Shown here: piece by piece, positions 8,601 through 17,330 of the stretch
Numbering within the stretch: position 1 is the first letter of the stretch
Layout: every line of letters begins with the position of its first letter
Assembly (NCBI GenBank): GCA_903925015.1
Contig: CAIYDY010000039.1
Location: forward strand, 1-64,000
Length of the DNA stretch: 64,000 nt
Direction: 5' to 3'
Source of the DNA: an uncultured Acidobacteriia bacterium
GTDB lineage: Bacteria > Acidobacteriota > Terriglobia > Bryobacterales > Bryobacteraceae
Notes under the pieces: generated by a model
Databases searched by the model: none
Seen by the model: only the letters and a program-made list of their open reading frames with translations
Told to the model about the DNA's origin: nothing
Made by a program: the position numbers and the translations under genes

Positions 8601-10844
8601 CTATTTTATTGTTGCGAGCCTCCGATTCACAGCGTTGCCAAGCGCCGGGTCGGGAGTTTTTGAGGCTGCCTGCAGGTGCTGCTGTGCTTCGCCGGTTGCG
8701 CCTCGCGCCAAAAGAATATTGGCCAGCTCGAAATGTGCCGCGTAGTAGTTTGGTGCCCGGTGCAACGCCTCGCGGAGCTGGGATTCAGCGGCAACCGCGT
8801 CCATCGCCACGACCTCCAATGCGAAATTGTACCGGGCTACGGCGAATTCGGGCTGAAGTCGAATCGCTTCCTCGAACTCCGACCGGGCCCCCGCGCGGTC
8901 CCCAAGTTTCTTGAGTACCGTGCCCAGATTGTTGTGGGTGTTGGATAGTGTCGGGTCAATTCGTAGGGCGGCCTCGAAGCGGCTCTTGGCTGCCGGTAGT
9001 TCGCCGTGGGTGAACAACGCGGTTCCGTAGCTCGAAAGTACCGATGCCGAGGTCGGGTCCAGGCGCAGCGCCCATTCGAACTCGAATTTGGCTTCCGGCC
9101 ACTTTCCGTTTCGAGACAGCACTTCTGCCAGATTCACCCGGATGTTCGGCAATTCCGGACGCAATCGAACTGCCTCGCGAAGTTCGGCCTCCGCACTCGC
9201 CGAGTCTCCGAGGCGCACTAGAGACGTTCCCAAATTGTTATGCAGGTCGGGTGAATCCGGCATTTTTCGAATGCCTTCCCGCAAGACGCCGACTGCGTCC
9301 CGGATCCTTCCCTGTGCTGTCAAATTCCCAGCCAGGGATTCGTAAACAATCGGCTCGGACGAGGCCAGCTCCTTCGCAGTCCGGAGTGCGTCTTCGCCCG
9401 GCTTCAGCCTCCCTTGGGCCGACAGCGTTAGACCCAAGCCATGGACGGGACGCCAGTCCCCGCCAAGCTCGACCGCTCTCCTGTATGCCGCCTCGGCCTT
9501 CTGCAGGTTCCCGGCGTGCCGGTATGCGTCGGCCAAATCAATGAACAGGCCGGGTTCTATCGGCTGCAACCGCGTGATCGCGGCCTCAAGGTCCGGGATC
9601 CCCCCCACCAAGTTTGCTTGGTTGCGTACTTGGGCGACCGCCAGATAGAGTTCGTCGGCTTGGGGCGGGTAATACTGCACAACCTTTCCCCGATAAGGGG
9701 GCGTACTCGCCGAATTTTGTTCCACGGTCACACTCTGCCCCGCTTTGGACGGTGTCCGGCTGATCTTGTGGTCCGCGATAACAACCTCGACCGCGTCCGA
9801 AGGACGACGGCGTCCCATGTGGCACGCCACGCAATCCCCATCCCCCGGATGGCGTCGCGCAGCAACCATGCTGTCGATCGCCGACGCATGGCAGCTCCGG
9901 CACGCGTCGGCGTAAGAGTTCCTTCCCGGGGCCCCCCCGTGGGGCCGATGGCAGGTGGTGCAGGTCAGCTTTCCGGCACTCTTCAGGAAGCACTGCGATT
10001 GGAACAGGCGGTATGGCGCGCTGGCGAATTCAAGTTTGTCTTCATGCCCGGTTCCGGGGGCGTGGTCAAAGTATTGGGCGTAGTTGCCCAATGGCTCGCC
10101 GGGCACGTAGGAAAATACATCTCTTCCATATCGCAGAATGGATCCCGGCAGGCTCAGGTTGGTTGTCTCCAGGTGGCATTGGAGGCAGACTTCCATACTG
10201 CGGTCCGGTGCGAGGCGGGCGGGGTTGACGATTCCACCGGTTTTCCCTTGGCGTGACAGCTCCACGTGCTGTGAACCGGGTCCGTGGCACCGCTCGCAAT
10301 CCATTGGGTCAGGCAGGGCACCCGCCTGCGGATAGGCCGTGTGGCAAAACAGGCACTGGTCTGTGATGCGCCTGCTGAATCCGGAGTGCCGGGCGGAATT
10401 GTATCCCGGACTCATTGCCCAGTGGCCGCGGTCGGGGTCCCCGGTGCGGTCCGCGTACCAGCTGATGGGTAGCTCCACCATGTTGCCGGCCGAGTCCAAT
10501 CCGAAATAGCTGCGCGCATGGTTGCCGGAGCCAAACTGGTACTCCACTTTTTTCTCCAGGATATTTACGGAGCTTCCCCCGAACCCATCCTGTTCGCGCC
10601 TGAGCTGTGTCTTCCCGATCTGACTAATCCAGGTGAAACGCTCGCCGGATAAGTCGTGGCGGTAGGTCCCATTGATAGGACTTTTTGCCTTGGAGAATGA
10701 CCGGGCCATGGGCGTGGCACTCCACCCTGCGGCGATTTCGGCATGGCAGCCAGCGCACACGCGTCCCCCGGTGTAGCTGCCCGCTGCGAAAAGAATCCAC
10801 GGGAAAAGCAATCCGCTGGTGACGCGGCGAACCAATATTTTCAT
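8601..10844 (-). CDS. Heptahaem c-type cytochrome with C-terminal TPR domain
   Basis: This 747-residue exported protein starts MKILVRRVTSGLLFPWILFAAG, a Sec signal. Seven CxxCH haem motifs follow: VCAGCH, QCLFCH, DCERCH, VCLQCH, TCTTCH, ACRSCH and DCVACH. From about residue 420 to the end there are eight to ten TPR units (for example AEAAYRRAVELGGDWRPVHG and AKSRFEAALRIDPTLSNTH). The haem part resembles cytochrome c554/NapC-type multihaem proteins, so it should carry electrons in the periplasm or at the outer membrane; TPRs suggest docking to a partner. It lies 124 bp upstream of the receptor gene on the same strand. A paralogue with the same layout is at 43115-45337, also beside an Oar-like receptor. 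Redox partner and substrate cannot be read from the sequence. Confidence 0.9.
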   Translation of the reverse strand: MKILVRRVTSGLLFPWILFAAGSYTGGRVCAGCHAEIAAGWSATPMARSFSKAKSPINGTYRHDLSGERFTWISQIGKTQLRREQDGFGGSSVNILEKKVEYQFGSGNHARSYFGLDSAGNMVELPISWYADRTGDPDRGHWAMSPGYNSARHSGFSRRITDQCLFCHTAYPQAGALPDPMDCERCHGPGSQHVELSRQGKTGGIVNPARLAPDRSMEVCLQCHLETTNLSLPGSILRYGRDVFSYVPGEPLGNYAQYFDHAPGTGHEDKLEFASAPYRLFQSQCFLKSAGKLTCTTCHRPHGGAPGRNSYADACRSCHASAIDSMVAARRHPGDGDCVACHMGRRRPSDAVEVVIADHKISRTPSKAGQSVTVEQNSASTPPYRGKVVQYYPPQADELYLAVAQVRNQANLVGGIPDLEAAITRLQPIEPGLFIDLADAYRHAGNLQKAEAAYRRAVELGGDWRPVHGLGLTLSAQGRLKPGEDALRTAKELASSEPIVYESLAGNLTAQGRIRDAVGVLREGIRKMPDSPDLHNNLGTSLVRLGDSASAEAELREAVRLRPELPNIRVNLAEVLSRNGKWPEAKFEFEWALRLDPTSASVLSSYGTALFTHGELPAAKSRFEAALRIDPTLSNTHNNLGTVLKKLGDRAGARSEFEEAIRLQPEFAVARYNFALEVVAMDAVAAESQLREALHRAPNYYAAHFELANILLARGATGEAQQHLQAASKTPDPALGNAVNRRLATIK

Positions 10845-10888
10845 ATCTCCATACCCAATCTACAGCAGTCCACGGAGCTCAGTCAAAA

Positions 10889-10919
10889 CTATTTTTGCTC
10901 TATTTTTCTTTTATTTTCA
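10889..10919. promoter_or_regulatory. Phased T-tracts (curved DNA) in a divergent promoter region
   Basis: TATTTT occurs at 10890, 10901 and 10912, exactly 11 bp apart, in an AT-rich patch inside GC-rich DNA. Phased T/A tracts bend DNA. The patch lies between the cytochrome start (10844, minus) and the micropeptide start (11016, plus), so it probably serves one or both promoters. Confidence 0.45.
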
Positions 10920-11015
10920 ACGGCTTGCAAAAACGATGGTTCGGAATTGACCACCTCGTTCGCTAGTTTGGACTCACAATCCGGCAGAAACCGGAGGGAA
11001 GAAAGAGAGCATAAC

Positions 11016-11078
11016 ATGTCAAACGATCCGATCATCATCATTGGCCAGTTCTTCGATTTCATCTGCGACTGGTTCTAA
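11016..11078 (+). CDS. 20-residue hydrophobic micropeptide
   Basis: The ORF reads MSNDPIIIIGQFFDFICDWF then TAA. It is preceded by a purine-rich stretch (GGAGGGAAGAAAGAGAG, 10993-11009), one of the better ribosome-binding regions in the window, which is the main reason to believe it. After a polar start (SNDP) the peptide is strongly hydrophobic with two Asp and one Cys, so it may associate with membrane or bind a protein partner. It lies 174 bp upstream of the CHAT-protease gene on the same strand. I do not recognise a family. Possibilities are a regulatory leader peptide, a small membrane effector, a RiPP-like precursor or a CHAT substrate. Translation is not proven. Confidence 0.5.
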   Translation: MSNDPIIIIGQFFDFICDWF

Positions 11079-11252
11079 AACGGCCGCAACCGGCCACTCC
11101 GGGATCCAGCTCGGCATGACGGGTTCCTGGGTGGCTGGTTGTTGGTAATTTCACCAGTACCTCGATTGTCCTTTGTAGTCTCGAGAAATATCCGCTGGGG
11201 TTGTAGACTGTTTTGATAGTCAGTTCCGAAAAGGGATTCCGGCGGAGGATAC

Positions 11253-13694
11253 TTGAAGCCTGTCCGGTCAGGGAAAAACACTAAGACTATTGCGGTTCTT
11301 GTCGCGTTGTCGGCATTTGCATTGGTGCTGGCGGGCTCGCGGGAGGCGGCGGCGGGGCCGGGTCACGGGATTGTTTCCAAAGACTTGGCCGAAGTGCGCC
11401 ACTTGGGTGACGCTGCGGTCCAGCTTTACAAGTCTGGTCGCTACATTGAGGCTCGGGACGCCTTCCGTGCCGTGGCACAGCTTGCGGAGAAACGTCGCTT
11501 GAAACGCGAGGCAGCTTGGCATTGGAACAATGTCGCGGCCTGTTCCCTTGTGCTGCTCCAGTATCGTGCGGCTGTCGAGGACCTGCTGAAAGCCAAGTTC
11601 TTAGCCGAATCCGTTCGCCAGATGGAGCCCGCTCTGGCTGCTGCGAACAATTTGGCCAGCACTTACATCCACCTGAACCAGCCAGCCAATGCTGTACAGA
11701 TTTCCACCCAGGCCCTGGCAAATCCTGAAATCGACCGTTACCCTTCCACCAGGGCCATTCTCCGGTGCCAATTGGCCGGCGCGCTCGAGCAGCAGCGCCA
11801 ATTTGACGCCGCTGAGCTGGCATACAAGGTGGCGATCAATGACCTGATCGACCAATCCAATCTCCACCCCGCCATGCTGGCACTGGCGGCTCTCGGGTCC
11901 GACAGCATTGACGCCGGGCGGCTATCCACGGCCGAGTGGGCCCTGTGCGAGGCTCTGCGCCTGGCACGACAACATGGATTCCAAGACATTGCGAACGTGC
12001 TCGACAATCTGGGTCAGTTGAGGGGCCGGCAGGGGGATGTTCGCGCAGCCACCGACCTGTTTGATGCCGCCTTGTCCGCCCCACCCGGTGGCAAGCCCCG
12101 CTGGGGGCTCTACATGGATCGCGGTCGGTTTCGCTCCGTGAAGGGCGATGCGGTTGGTGCCCTCGCCGACTTCCGTGAGGCGCGACGCATTGCGGCCCAA
12201 ATGCGGGCCGATATGGTTCCGGCCGACCAGGATCGGATCGCCTTCGAATCCGGTCGCCTCAACTGGGTGTTCGAGGGTTTTGTGGATTCCGGGAACCGGG
12301 TTGCGCGACAAACTGGCAACGCCGCCCTGCTGCGCGAAACCTTCGACGTTGCCGAGCAAGACCGCCTGTGGAGCCTCCGAGCCCTCGTGCCGAGCCCAAA
12401 CGACTGGCGGACCCGCCTGCCGCCAAACTACTGGACCCTGCTCGCCAAATACCAGTCCGTTCAGCGAACGGCGGTAAGCCAGCCCACGGCGAAATCTTCA
12501 GCGCAGGCCGAACTGCTCCAAAACCAGCTCCAGCAGATCGAGGCACAGGCAGCAGGGCCGACCACTGCCCTGGAACCGTCGTCGGCGATTTCCGTCCTCG
12601 ACCACATCCAGCGCACCCTTTCCCCGGACTCCCTGCTCCTGAGCTTCCACGTGACTGGCACCAGCTCATGGGTTTGGGCGGTGGATCGTGGACATGTTGC
12701 CACTTGGCAGCTGCCGCCACTGTCCCAGCTCAGTTCCGAAATTGCCGAATTCCGGCGCCAACTAACTGCCAGTGTGCCGTCGGAAAAGCTGGGTGCGAAG
12801 CTCTACTCCGAGCTGTTTGGGCAAATTCCGTCCGCGCTTCTGGACAAGCCGCGCTGGCTTCTGGAGCTGGACGGACCCCTCCATGAACTGCCGTTTGCGG
12901 CCCTTGTGATTGGATCAACTGCCGGCCGAGGTCAGGACGCACCAACATACTTGGTGGACCGTGTCGCCCTTCAATCCATCCCGAGCGCGATGCTGCTGCA
13001 GCGCTCCGCCCTCCCCGGTGATGGTGCCCTCCTTGCCGTTGGCGATCCGGTCTACAACGTTGCAGATGTCCGTTACCATGGAAAAGCAGGTGTCGGTTAC
13101 GCCTTGCCGCGACTACCGAACACCGCTGCCGAGGCGGAAGCGTCTGCTGCAAGCTGGAATCCATCCAAGTCCGAGGTACTCATCGGCAATGCGGCGACGT
13201 TGGAGGGTGTTCGAGTCGGACTCCGTCGCAATCCCGCCATCATCCACTTTGCCACCCACGTCGTGAGCGCCCCTGGTGATTTCAACTCCGGCATGATCGC
13301 ATTGGGGCTCGACGCGTCTGGATCGATGGGCCTGCTGGGACCCAAGGAAATTGTCGCCAGACCTGTCACGGCCAGTCTTGTGGTGATGGATGGTTGCCAC
13401 TCGGCCCAAGGAGAGTCGTTGCCCAGTTCGGGCCTCATGGGTCTGACGCGTGCTTGGATCGGCGCTGGAGCCGGAGGTGTACTGGCCACTCAGTGGGATA
13501 TCCCCGACGAGGGGGCCCGCATCTTCATGGGGGATTTCTATGCTGCCCTGCGCCAGTCGCCCGAAAAAGGCCCCGCATTCGCCCTCCGGTACGCCCAGTT
13601 GAGCGCCAAAAGCAAGTCTGGCTCGTCCGTGGCCGGAAAATCCTCCGAGCCCTTGCAGTGGGCTGGGTACTTTCTTCTTAGCAGGCTCCAGTAA
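11253..13694 (+). CDS. TPR-CHAT domain protein (caspase-like protease), exported or anchored
   Basis: This 813-residue protein begins at a TTG with GGAGG 4 nt upstream; no ATG is available in frame at that end. The start reads (M)KPVRSGKNTKTIAVLVALSAFALVLAG, a signal peptide or anchor. Residues about 45-330 are TPR-like helices. The C-terminal ~290 residues are a CHAT domain with both catalytic residues: His669 in HFATH and Cys715 in VMDGCHS. CHAT proteases are caspase relatives, often used for regulated cleavage, as in Craspase. An ECF-type sigma factor and a zinc-finger anti-sigma gene follow directly on the same strand, which suggests the protease acts in, or is expressed through, that signalling unit. 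If the N-terminus is a signal peptide the protease works outside the cytoplasm. The cleavage target is unknown. Confidence 0.85.
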   Translation: MKPVRSGKNTKTIAVLVALSAFALVLAGSREAAAGPGHGIVSKDLAEVRHLGDAAVQLYKSGRYIEARDAFRAVAQLAEKRRLKREAAWHWNNVAACSLVLLQYRAAVEDLLKAKFLAESVRQMEPALAAANNLASTYIHLNQPANAVQISTQALANPEIDRYPSTRAILRCQLAGALEQQRQFDAAELAYKVAINDLIDQSNLHPAMLALAALGSDSIDAGRLSTAEWALCEALRLARQHGFQDIANVLDNLGQLRGRQGDVRAATDLFDAALSAPPGGKPRWGLYMDRGRFRSVKGDAVGALADFREARRIAAQMRADMVPADQDRIAFESGRLNWVFEGFVDSGNRVARQTGNAALLRETFDVAEQDRLWSLRALVPSPNDWRTRLPPNYWTLLAKYQSVQRTAVSQPTAKSSAQAELLQNQLQQIEAQAAGPTTALEPSSAISVLDHIQRTLSPDSLLLSFHVTGTSSWVWAVDRGHVATWQLPPLSQLSSEIAEFRRQLTASVPSEKLGAKLYSELFGQIPSALLDKPRWLLELDGPLHELPFAALVIGSTAGRGQDAPTYLVDRVALQSIPSAMLLQRSALPGDGALLAVGDPVYNVADVRYHGKAGVGYALPRLPNTAAEAEASAASWNPSKSEVLIGNAATLEGVRVGLRRNPAIIHFATHVVSAPGDFNSGMIALGLDASGSMGLLGPKEIVARPVTASLVVMDGCHSAQGESLPSSGLMGLTRAWIGAGAGGVLATQWDIPDEGARIFMGDFYAALRQSPEKGPAFALRYAQLSAKSKSGSSVAGKSSEPLQWAGYFLLSRLQ

Positions 13695-13722
13695 TCCCGA
13701 ACAGCGGACGTTGTGGGGTTGC

Positions 13723-13728
13723 TAGAAT
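13723..13728 (+). promoter_or_regulatory. -10 box for a probably leaderless sigma-factor mRNA
   Basis: TAGAAT ends 8 nt before the ATG at 13737, leaving no room for a Shine-Dalgarno. See the finding on leaderless starts. No convincing -35 is visible. Confidence 0.4.
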
Positions 13729-13736
13729 CGGTTGCA

Positions 13737-14381
13737 ATGGTAGGCATGATGCCAATTTCGGAAGATGATCGGCCAGACCCGCTCAGGATTCCGGACTGGT
13801 CCGAGTTGGTTCTGCGCATCCGGAACGGCGACTCCGAGGCGATGGGTGAGCTGTACCACGTCTTCGGCCGCGGCGTACGCTTCTTCCTTCTCCGCAAGCT
13901 CGGCTCGGCGGACGTTGATGACCGGGTTCACGATGTGTTCCTGATTGTGGTCGAGGCGATCCGGAACGGGGAGCTTCGCGATCCGGACCGATTGATGGGG
14001 TTTGTCAAGACTGTGGTCAAACGCCAGATTGCAGCCATCATCTCCGAAGCTGTCATCCGCCGGCACACGGAGGTCGATTACGAGGACAACGTTTTTTCCC
14101 TGTCCGATGGCCGGGAGGACCCCGAGCGCGGCGTGCTCGACCGCCAGCGGGAGGAGATCGCGAGGAAAGTGCTTCAAAGCATCTCGCCAAAGGATCGGGA
14201 GATCCTCTTCCGCTTCTATGTGGACGAGCAGTCCATGGAAACAATCATGGAACAGATGCACCTTTCCTACAACCAATTCCGTCTTCTGAAATCACGGGCA
14301 CTCACCCGGTTCGGGAAAATGGGACGGCGAATTGCCCAGGGTACAGTACTCGGTGTGAAAAAATATTTTGGCGATGAGTGA
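13737..14381 (+). CDS. ECF-type RNA polymerase sigma factor
   Basis: This is about 214 residues. Region 2 is visible as MGELYHVFGRGVRFFLLRKL...VHDVFLIVVEAI, and region 4 as SPKDREILFRFYVDEQSMETIMEQM followed by the recognition helix LSYNQFRLLKSRALTRFGK. A longer frame could begin at GTG 13713, but TAGAAT at 13723-13728 points to the ATG at 13737; ATGs at 13746 and 13749 are alternatives. The gene lies 42 bp after the CHAT gene and is followed by a zf-HC2 anti-sigma gene, so the three form a signalling unit. Its regulon is unknown; the upstream CHAT protease and micropeptide are natural candidates. Confidence 0.88.
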   Translation: MVGMMPISEDDRPDPLRIPDWSELVLRIRNGDSEAMGELYHVFGRGVRFFLLRKLGSADVDDRVHDVFLIVVEAIRNGELRDPDRLMGFVKTVVKRQIAAIISEAVIRRHTEVDYEDNVFSLSDGREDPERGVLDRQREEIARKVLQSISPKDREILFRFYVDEQSMETIMEQMHLSYNQFRLLKSRALTRFGKMGRRIAQGTVLGVKKYFGDE

Positions 14382-14425
14382 GAAAATTTTGCCGCCAACG
14401 CACTCCATATACAGGAGCAATTGAC

Positions 14426-15031
14426 GTGGACCTATCGCTTCACCTTTCCGACGACCAACTGGAACTCTACGCATTGGACCGGTTGGCCGAGCCGGAGGAA
14501 GACCGGATCGAGTCGCACCTTCTGTTATGTGACCCTTGCCGTCACCGTTTGGATGAAGTCGGGGCCTTTGCATTCGCCATGACAAGCGCGTTGCGAAAGA
14601 ATCCGCCCTATCTGGATGCGGTGGAACCCAAGTTTCCTTGGTCGCTGTTTGCTTGGCGCAGTTGGATGCTGCCCGGCATGGCGGTGGCTGGCGCGGCGGC
14701 GGTTCTGGTTGTCATGCTGTTTGTGCGCCAATCTGACAACCGTTCCTTGGTGCCCGTTGCGACCTTGGCTCTGGCAGCGACCCGGGGCGATGCCATCACC
14801 GCACCGCAGGCTCGTGAGTACGATTTGCTGCTGAGCGGATCGTTGCCCGCCAACGCCGTGGTGAAGGTGTATTCGGGCAGGGACGAAATGTGGAAAGGCC
14901 AGCCGGTTGAGTCGCCCGCCGGTGTCCAAGCCAAGGTGGATCGTGCCTTGACTCCCGGTGCCTACATTGTCCGTCTGGAGGACGCAGCTGGCAACACCAT
15001 CCGCGAGTACGGTTTCGAGGTTGGGAAGTAG
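14426..15031 (+). CDS. Membrane anti-sigma factor, zf-HC2 type
   Basis: This is about 201 residues from GTG 14426, chosen because AGGAG lies 8 nt upstream. A GTG at 14378 that overlaps the sigma stop by 4 nt would add 16 residues. The N-terminal cytoplasmic part has the zinc-finger signature HLLLCDPCRHRLDE (H-x3-C-x2-C). A single membrane helix follows (WMLPGMAVAGAAAVLVVMLFV, near residues 88-108), then a ~90-residue outer domain ending in a beta-rich segment (GAYIVRLEDAAGNTIREYGF). The design is that of ECF anti-sigma factors that hold the sigma until a periplasmic signal or proteolysis releases it. The position next to a CHAT protease makes cleavage-driven release an attractive but untested idea. 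Confidence 0.85.
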   Translation: MDLSLHLSDDQLELYALDRLAEPEEDRIESHLLLCDPCRHRLDEVGAFAFAMTSALRKNPPYLDAVEPKFPWSLFAWRSWMLPGMAVAGAAAVLVVMLFVRQSDNRSLVPVATLALAATRGDAITAPQAREYDLLLSGSLPANAVVKVYSGRDEMWKGQPVESPAGVQAKVDRALTPGAYIVRLEDAAGNTIREYGFEVGK

Positions 15032-15032
15032 G

Positions 15033-17300
15033 CTACTTTTCCGGCACTAGGACCAAGGTGTCCTTGCCATCCACCTTGGTGAACTGCATCGGGAAGCTCC
15101 GCCCGGCGTAGTAGATTTCCCACTGGTCCTTGTAATGGGACGACGCCACGCTTCCAGACTGGCCGATGGGAATATTCATCAACGATTCATCCCAGTTGCC
15201 CACCGCCGCATCCATCCGTTCCGAGGGGCCCAGCCGCCGCGTTGTCTGCTTCACGGTTGTGGATGCTCCACTCATCGGTACCGGTCCAATATTGAAATAT
15301 TTCCCCACATAAGGAACCTTGCCGCCTACCGGGTGTTGGATCTCCGCATACGTGTACTTGCCCCAGCGCCACCGGGACGGGGCCAGTCCCTGTAGTTTCT
15401 GGCCCTCCTCGATGCCCGCGGAGAGGCAGCGCAGCAGCAATTCGTTGTAGTCCGAGAACCAGCCCTCCGGTCGTTCCTTCAACAGCCGTTCCACCACAGC
15501 CGGACCCATCTGGTGTTCGTAGGAGGCTCCAGCGCCCGGTGCCACGCGGTCGGCCACAGCCTTCCTCAGATGCTGGAACGCCAAAGTAACGATCAGCGGC
15601 TGCGCCAAATCCTGGTCCATTTGGCCGTCCCACTTCCGCAGTGTTTCCACCGCCTCTGTCAACGGCTTATTGTTCGCGCCCCGTTTGTCGTAGACTTCCA
15701 CCAGTTGCCGCGCCAAAAATTTGGCGAATCCGCTGTAGACATCGGTCTGGATGCGAAGGTTGTCGCTGGGTTTCAGTTTGTTCCCGGCCGACGCCAGCAG
15801 GTTTTGGATCTGCGTTGCCCGGTATGGCGGCGCAAATCCACCGGCAATTTTGTAGGCGTAATCATCGGGAAACGGGTTTTGATTTGCGGTGACAATGTAG
15901 CCTGTTTTCGGGTTGAACGCGTGGGGCAATTCCGCGAAAGGAATGTATCCATCCCATTCGAAATTCCCTGATGAGCCATCCACAGGCAGGTCCCCGGTGT
16001 AATTCCGTCGGATCGGCAGTTTTCCGGCTGCGTGGTATCCAATATTGCCGTCCACATCGGCATAGACGAAGTTTTGCGGGGGGCCGCCAAAATCCATAAG
16101 CGCCGTTTGGAACTCATCCCAGTTTCGTGCCCGGTTGATGTCCAGGAACACGTTGTGGAAGATGGATCCGTCGTATCCGGTCCACTTCAGAGCCGCGATC
16201 TTTCCTTCGGCAACGCTGATGGTGGGTCCGTGGCGGGTCACCCAATTGAGGCTTTCCTCTGGCGTGCGTCCCTTCACGGGAATGGATTCGCGCTCCTGCC
16301 TCGCCTGTTCCAGATGCTGCTGGAAGACGTATTGGCCAGTGCGGACATCCATGCGCTCCTCATACAGGTCCTGGGTGTCGAAACCGAGATTGGTCATTCC
16401 CCAAGCGATCCGGTCGTTGTGGCCGCCCACCACGCCAGGCAATCCGGGAAGTGACACACCGGAAACATTCAATCCCGGCGCTTTCAGATGGACCATGTAC
16501 CAGACGCCGGGCAATCCGAATTCCAAGTGCATGTCATTGGAAAGCAACGGTTTGCCGCTTGCGGTATGGGCTCCGGAAACGGCCCACGCGTTGGATCCCG
16601 GATGGACCTCGGAGCCCATCCCCGGGGCAAATCCCCAAACAGTACGCGTCGGGAACAGAAACGCCACCTTCTCCGGTTCGCCGCCCCGCAGCATCTGCTG
16701 CTTCAGAACCTTGGTCTTCCAGTCGTTGGTCAAAGTGCGGAACATCTGCAGCGACGACAGGATTCCGTCAACGGCGCTCCATGGCCGCGGATCGTACCCC
16801 AGCACTGCAAATTCGAAACTGTACCGGCCCCGGTGCGATTCGATATACGAGTTGACGCCCCTCGCATAGGCCGCGAACGCCCGCCGGTCCTTTTCCGACA
16901 GCTTGGTGTAAATCTCCTCGGCCGTGCGGCGCAATCGCAAGCGCCTAGCCTCGCGATCAGCCTCCAAGCCCGCCAAGCCCACAATTTCCGCCAAGTCGCC
17001 GCCTGCAACCCGCCGCAATGTGTCCATTTGCCAGAGGCGGTCGGATGCAGTTACGTAGCCTTGGGCTGCCCAAGCATCCTCTTCCGATTGGGCGGTGATG
17101 TGCGGCACGCCAATGCTGTCGCGCACCACCTCCACGCGTTTTTGGACCGGTATGGCTGCTTCCCCGGAAGTTTCCGGCAGGGCACGAAGGAAGTACCAGT
17201 AGAAGACGCCCGCGGCGGCAACGGCGGCCGTCCCAAGCAAGACGTTCACCACAAAAAGGATACGGCGCACTAATGCGATTGTAGCGGACTGGAACCACAT
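15033..17300 (-). CDS. Penicillin acylase family (Ntn-hydrolase) protein
   Basis: This is 755 residues from ATG 17300; a longer frame would run into the divergent gene and has no better start. After a membrane anchor or signal (LVRRILFVVNVLLGTAAVAAAGVFYWY) comes the alpha-chain region, with the family hallmark GVPHITAQSEEDAWAAQGYV. The autocatalytic processing site is G235-S236-N-A-W; Ser236 becomes the N-terminal nucleophile of the beta chain. WGMTNLGFDTQDLY and the C-terminal QSGSVASSHYKDQWEIYYAG are also typical. Members hydrolyse amide bonds in penicillins, aculeacin or acyl-homoserine lactones; the substrate here is unknown. It is tail-to-tail with the anti-sigma gene with 1 bp between stops. 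Confidence 0.9.
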   Translation of the reverse strand: MWFQSATIALVRRILFVVNVLLGTAAVAAAGVFYWYFLRALPETSGEAAIPVQKRVEVVRDSIGVPHITAQSEEDAWAAQGYVTASDRLWQMDTLRRVAGGDLAEIVGLAGLEADREARRLRLRRTAEEIYTKLSEKDRRAFAAYARGVNSYIESHRGRYSFEFAVLGYDPRPWSAVDGILSSLQMFRTLTNDWKTKVLKQQMLRGGEPEKVAFLFPTRTVWGFAPGMGSEVHPGSNAWAVSGAHTASGKPLLSNDMHLEFGLPGVWYMVHLKAPGLNVSGVSLPGLPGVVGGHNDRIAWGMTNLGFDTQDLYEERMDVRTGQYVFQQHLEQARQERESIPVKGRTPEESLNWVTRHGPTISVAEGKIAALKWTGYDGSIFHNVFLDINRARNWDEFQTALMDFGGPPQNFVYADVDGNIGYHAAGKLPIRRNYTGDLPVDGSSGNFEWDGYIPFAELPHAFNPKTGYIVTANQNPFPDDYAYKIAGGFAPPYRATQIQNLLASAGNKLKPSDNLRIQTDVYSGFAKFLARQLVEVYDKRGANNKPLTEAVETLRKWDGQMDQDLAQPLIVTLAFQHLRKAVADRVAPGAGASYEHQMGPAVVERLLKERPEGWFSDYNELLLRCLSAGIEEGQKLQGLAPSRWRWGKYTYAEIQHPVGGKVPYVGKYFNIGPVPMSGASTTVKQTTRRLGPSERMDAAVGNWDESLMNIPIGQSGSVASSHYKDQWEIYYAGRSFPMQFTKVDGKDTLVLVPEK

Positions 17301-17315
17301 GCACTTCCAAGGCGG

Positions 17316-17321
17316 TATAAT
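17316..17321 (+). promoter_or_regulatory. -10 box for leaderless serine-hydrolase mRNA
   Basis: A perfect TATAAT lies 9 nt before the ATG at 17331. Transcription would begin at or next to the start codon. There is no Shine-Dalgarno. Confidence 0.55.
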
Positions 17322-17330
17322 TCTGGTCGC

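Noticed and set aside
10743-11078. 111-codon form of the micropeptide gene
   Set aside because: The extra N-terminal part overlaps the cytochrome gene on the other strand and the T-rich tract; the ribosome-binding region supports ATG 11016 only.
11079-11252. Hairpin GGCCG/CGGCC just after the micropeptide as a terminator
   Set aside because: Stem is only 5 bp and there is no T-run. TTGTCC-17-TATCCG at about 11168-11196 might be a promoter for the CHAT gene but the match is weak.
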